In this document: one piece after another, positions 5,100 through 5,177 of the stretch
Numbering within the stretch: position 1 is the stretch's first letter
How the letters are laid out: each line of letters opens with the position of its first letter
Assembly: GCA_013151975.1 (NCBI GenBank)
Contig: JAADHG010000242.1
Location: 1-5,177 of the forward strand
Length of the DNA: 5,177 nt
Direction: 5' to 3'
DNA from: Chlorobiota bacterium
GTDB taxonomy: Bacteria; Bacteroidota; Bacteroidia; Flavobacteriales; Flavobacteriaceae
Translations under genes and position numbers: made by a program
Notes under the pieces: generated by a model
Databases searched by the model: none
Told to the model about the DNA's origin: nothing
What the model saw: the letters and a program-made list of their open reading frames with translations, nothing else

Positions 5100-5177
5100 A
5101 TGAAGTCAGACCTTTAATCCACGTATAGAATCTACTTATTCAGAATCCAGAGCGTGAGCATCTTGCCGAATAAATCA

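Larger units (their letters stand above)
4974..5105 (-). pseudogene. Possible remnant of a GIY-YIG endonuclease gene
   Basis: One - strand frame is open for 43 codons between a TGA (complement of 5106-5108) and a TAA (complement of 4974-4976), with no ATG. Its translation includes FVYRCPTIYKF and then QTTTNIYKRF. This recalls the start of GIY-YIG nucleases, where a VYIL strand is followed by K-F-Y-x-G-x-T-x-N-I-xx-R-L/F. The Gly-Ile-Tyr type residues are mostly lost (FIR in place of YIG) and the rest of the domain is not readable, so if real it is a dead fragment. The resemblance is by eye over about 30 residues and could be chance. Confidence 0.2.
4852..5177. other. Intergenic stretch without a convincing gene
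   Basis: These 326 bases have many stops in all frames. They contain a REP-like palindrome (4870-4883), an 11-base direct repeat, a GTTTGTA array (4982-5008), a candidate + strand promoter and terminator, and a possible decayed GIY-YIG fragment on the - strand, each listed separately. The - strand promoter of ssb must lie here; AATCTTTG (complement of 4931-4938) is one base from TAnnTTTG, but I see no matching -33 element. The last 77 bases (5101-5177) show no recognisable feature. Confidence 0.6.

Noticed and set aside
5100..5117. ATG-started mini-frame MKSDL after the terminator
   Set aside because: Five codons only, located right after a terminator T-run, with no supporting signal.

Overview
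The window looks like the chromosome of a low-GC member of the Bacteroidota, most likely a marine-type flavobacterium. The reasons are strong A+T bias, start codons without clear Shine-Dalgarno sequences, promoter elements of the TAnnTTTG type, and SSB and Rrf2 proteins of flavobacterial character. This placement is made by eye and is not a database result.

Bases 1-3903 (+ strand) are the distal part of a tightly packed operon of nitric-oxide-reductase type. It holds the C-terminal end of a NorD-like vWA protein (1-281), a NorC-like membrane-anchored cytochrome c (293-721), a NorB-like 12-helix heme-copper subunit (711-2093, overlapping norC by 11 bases), and a 601-residue protein (2098-3903, starting 4 bases after norB). 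The operon promoter and the start of norD lie outside the window. NorC looks normal. NorB does not: aligned by eye with canonical cNorB it keeps the high-spin heme histidine, the HH pair for FeB and one low-spin heme histidine. It has Tyr and Val where the third FeB histidine and the FeB glutamate should be, and Met where the second low-spin heme histidine should be. The 601-residue partner looks like a much enlarged nitronate-monooxygenase-type FMN TIM barrel with five cysteines after the barrel. Together these suggest a variant NOR-like complex with an added redox partner, and its chemistry may not be simple NO reduction.

Bases 3933-4397 (- strand) encode an Rrf2-family Fe-S regulator, convergent with the operon. 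It has its own TAnnTTTG promoter and a small palindrome that could be an operator. Rrf2 proteins such as NsrR sense NO, so it is a natural candidate regulator of the operon, but nothing in the window proves this.

Bases 4461-4851 (- strand) hold a strong terminator and a short single-stranded DNA-binding protein without the usual acidic tail. Bases 4852-5177 contain no convincing gene. They hold a small palindrome, an 11-base direct repeat, three GTTTGTA units at 10-base spacing, a possible short + strand transcription unit ending in a good terminator, and a weak trace of what may be a decayed GIY-YIG nuclease gene on the - strand.
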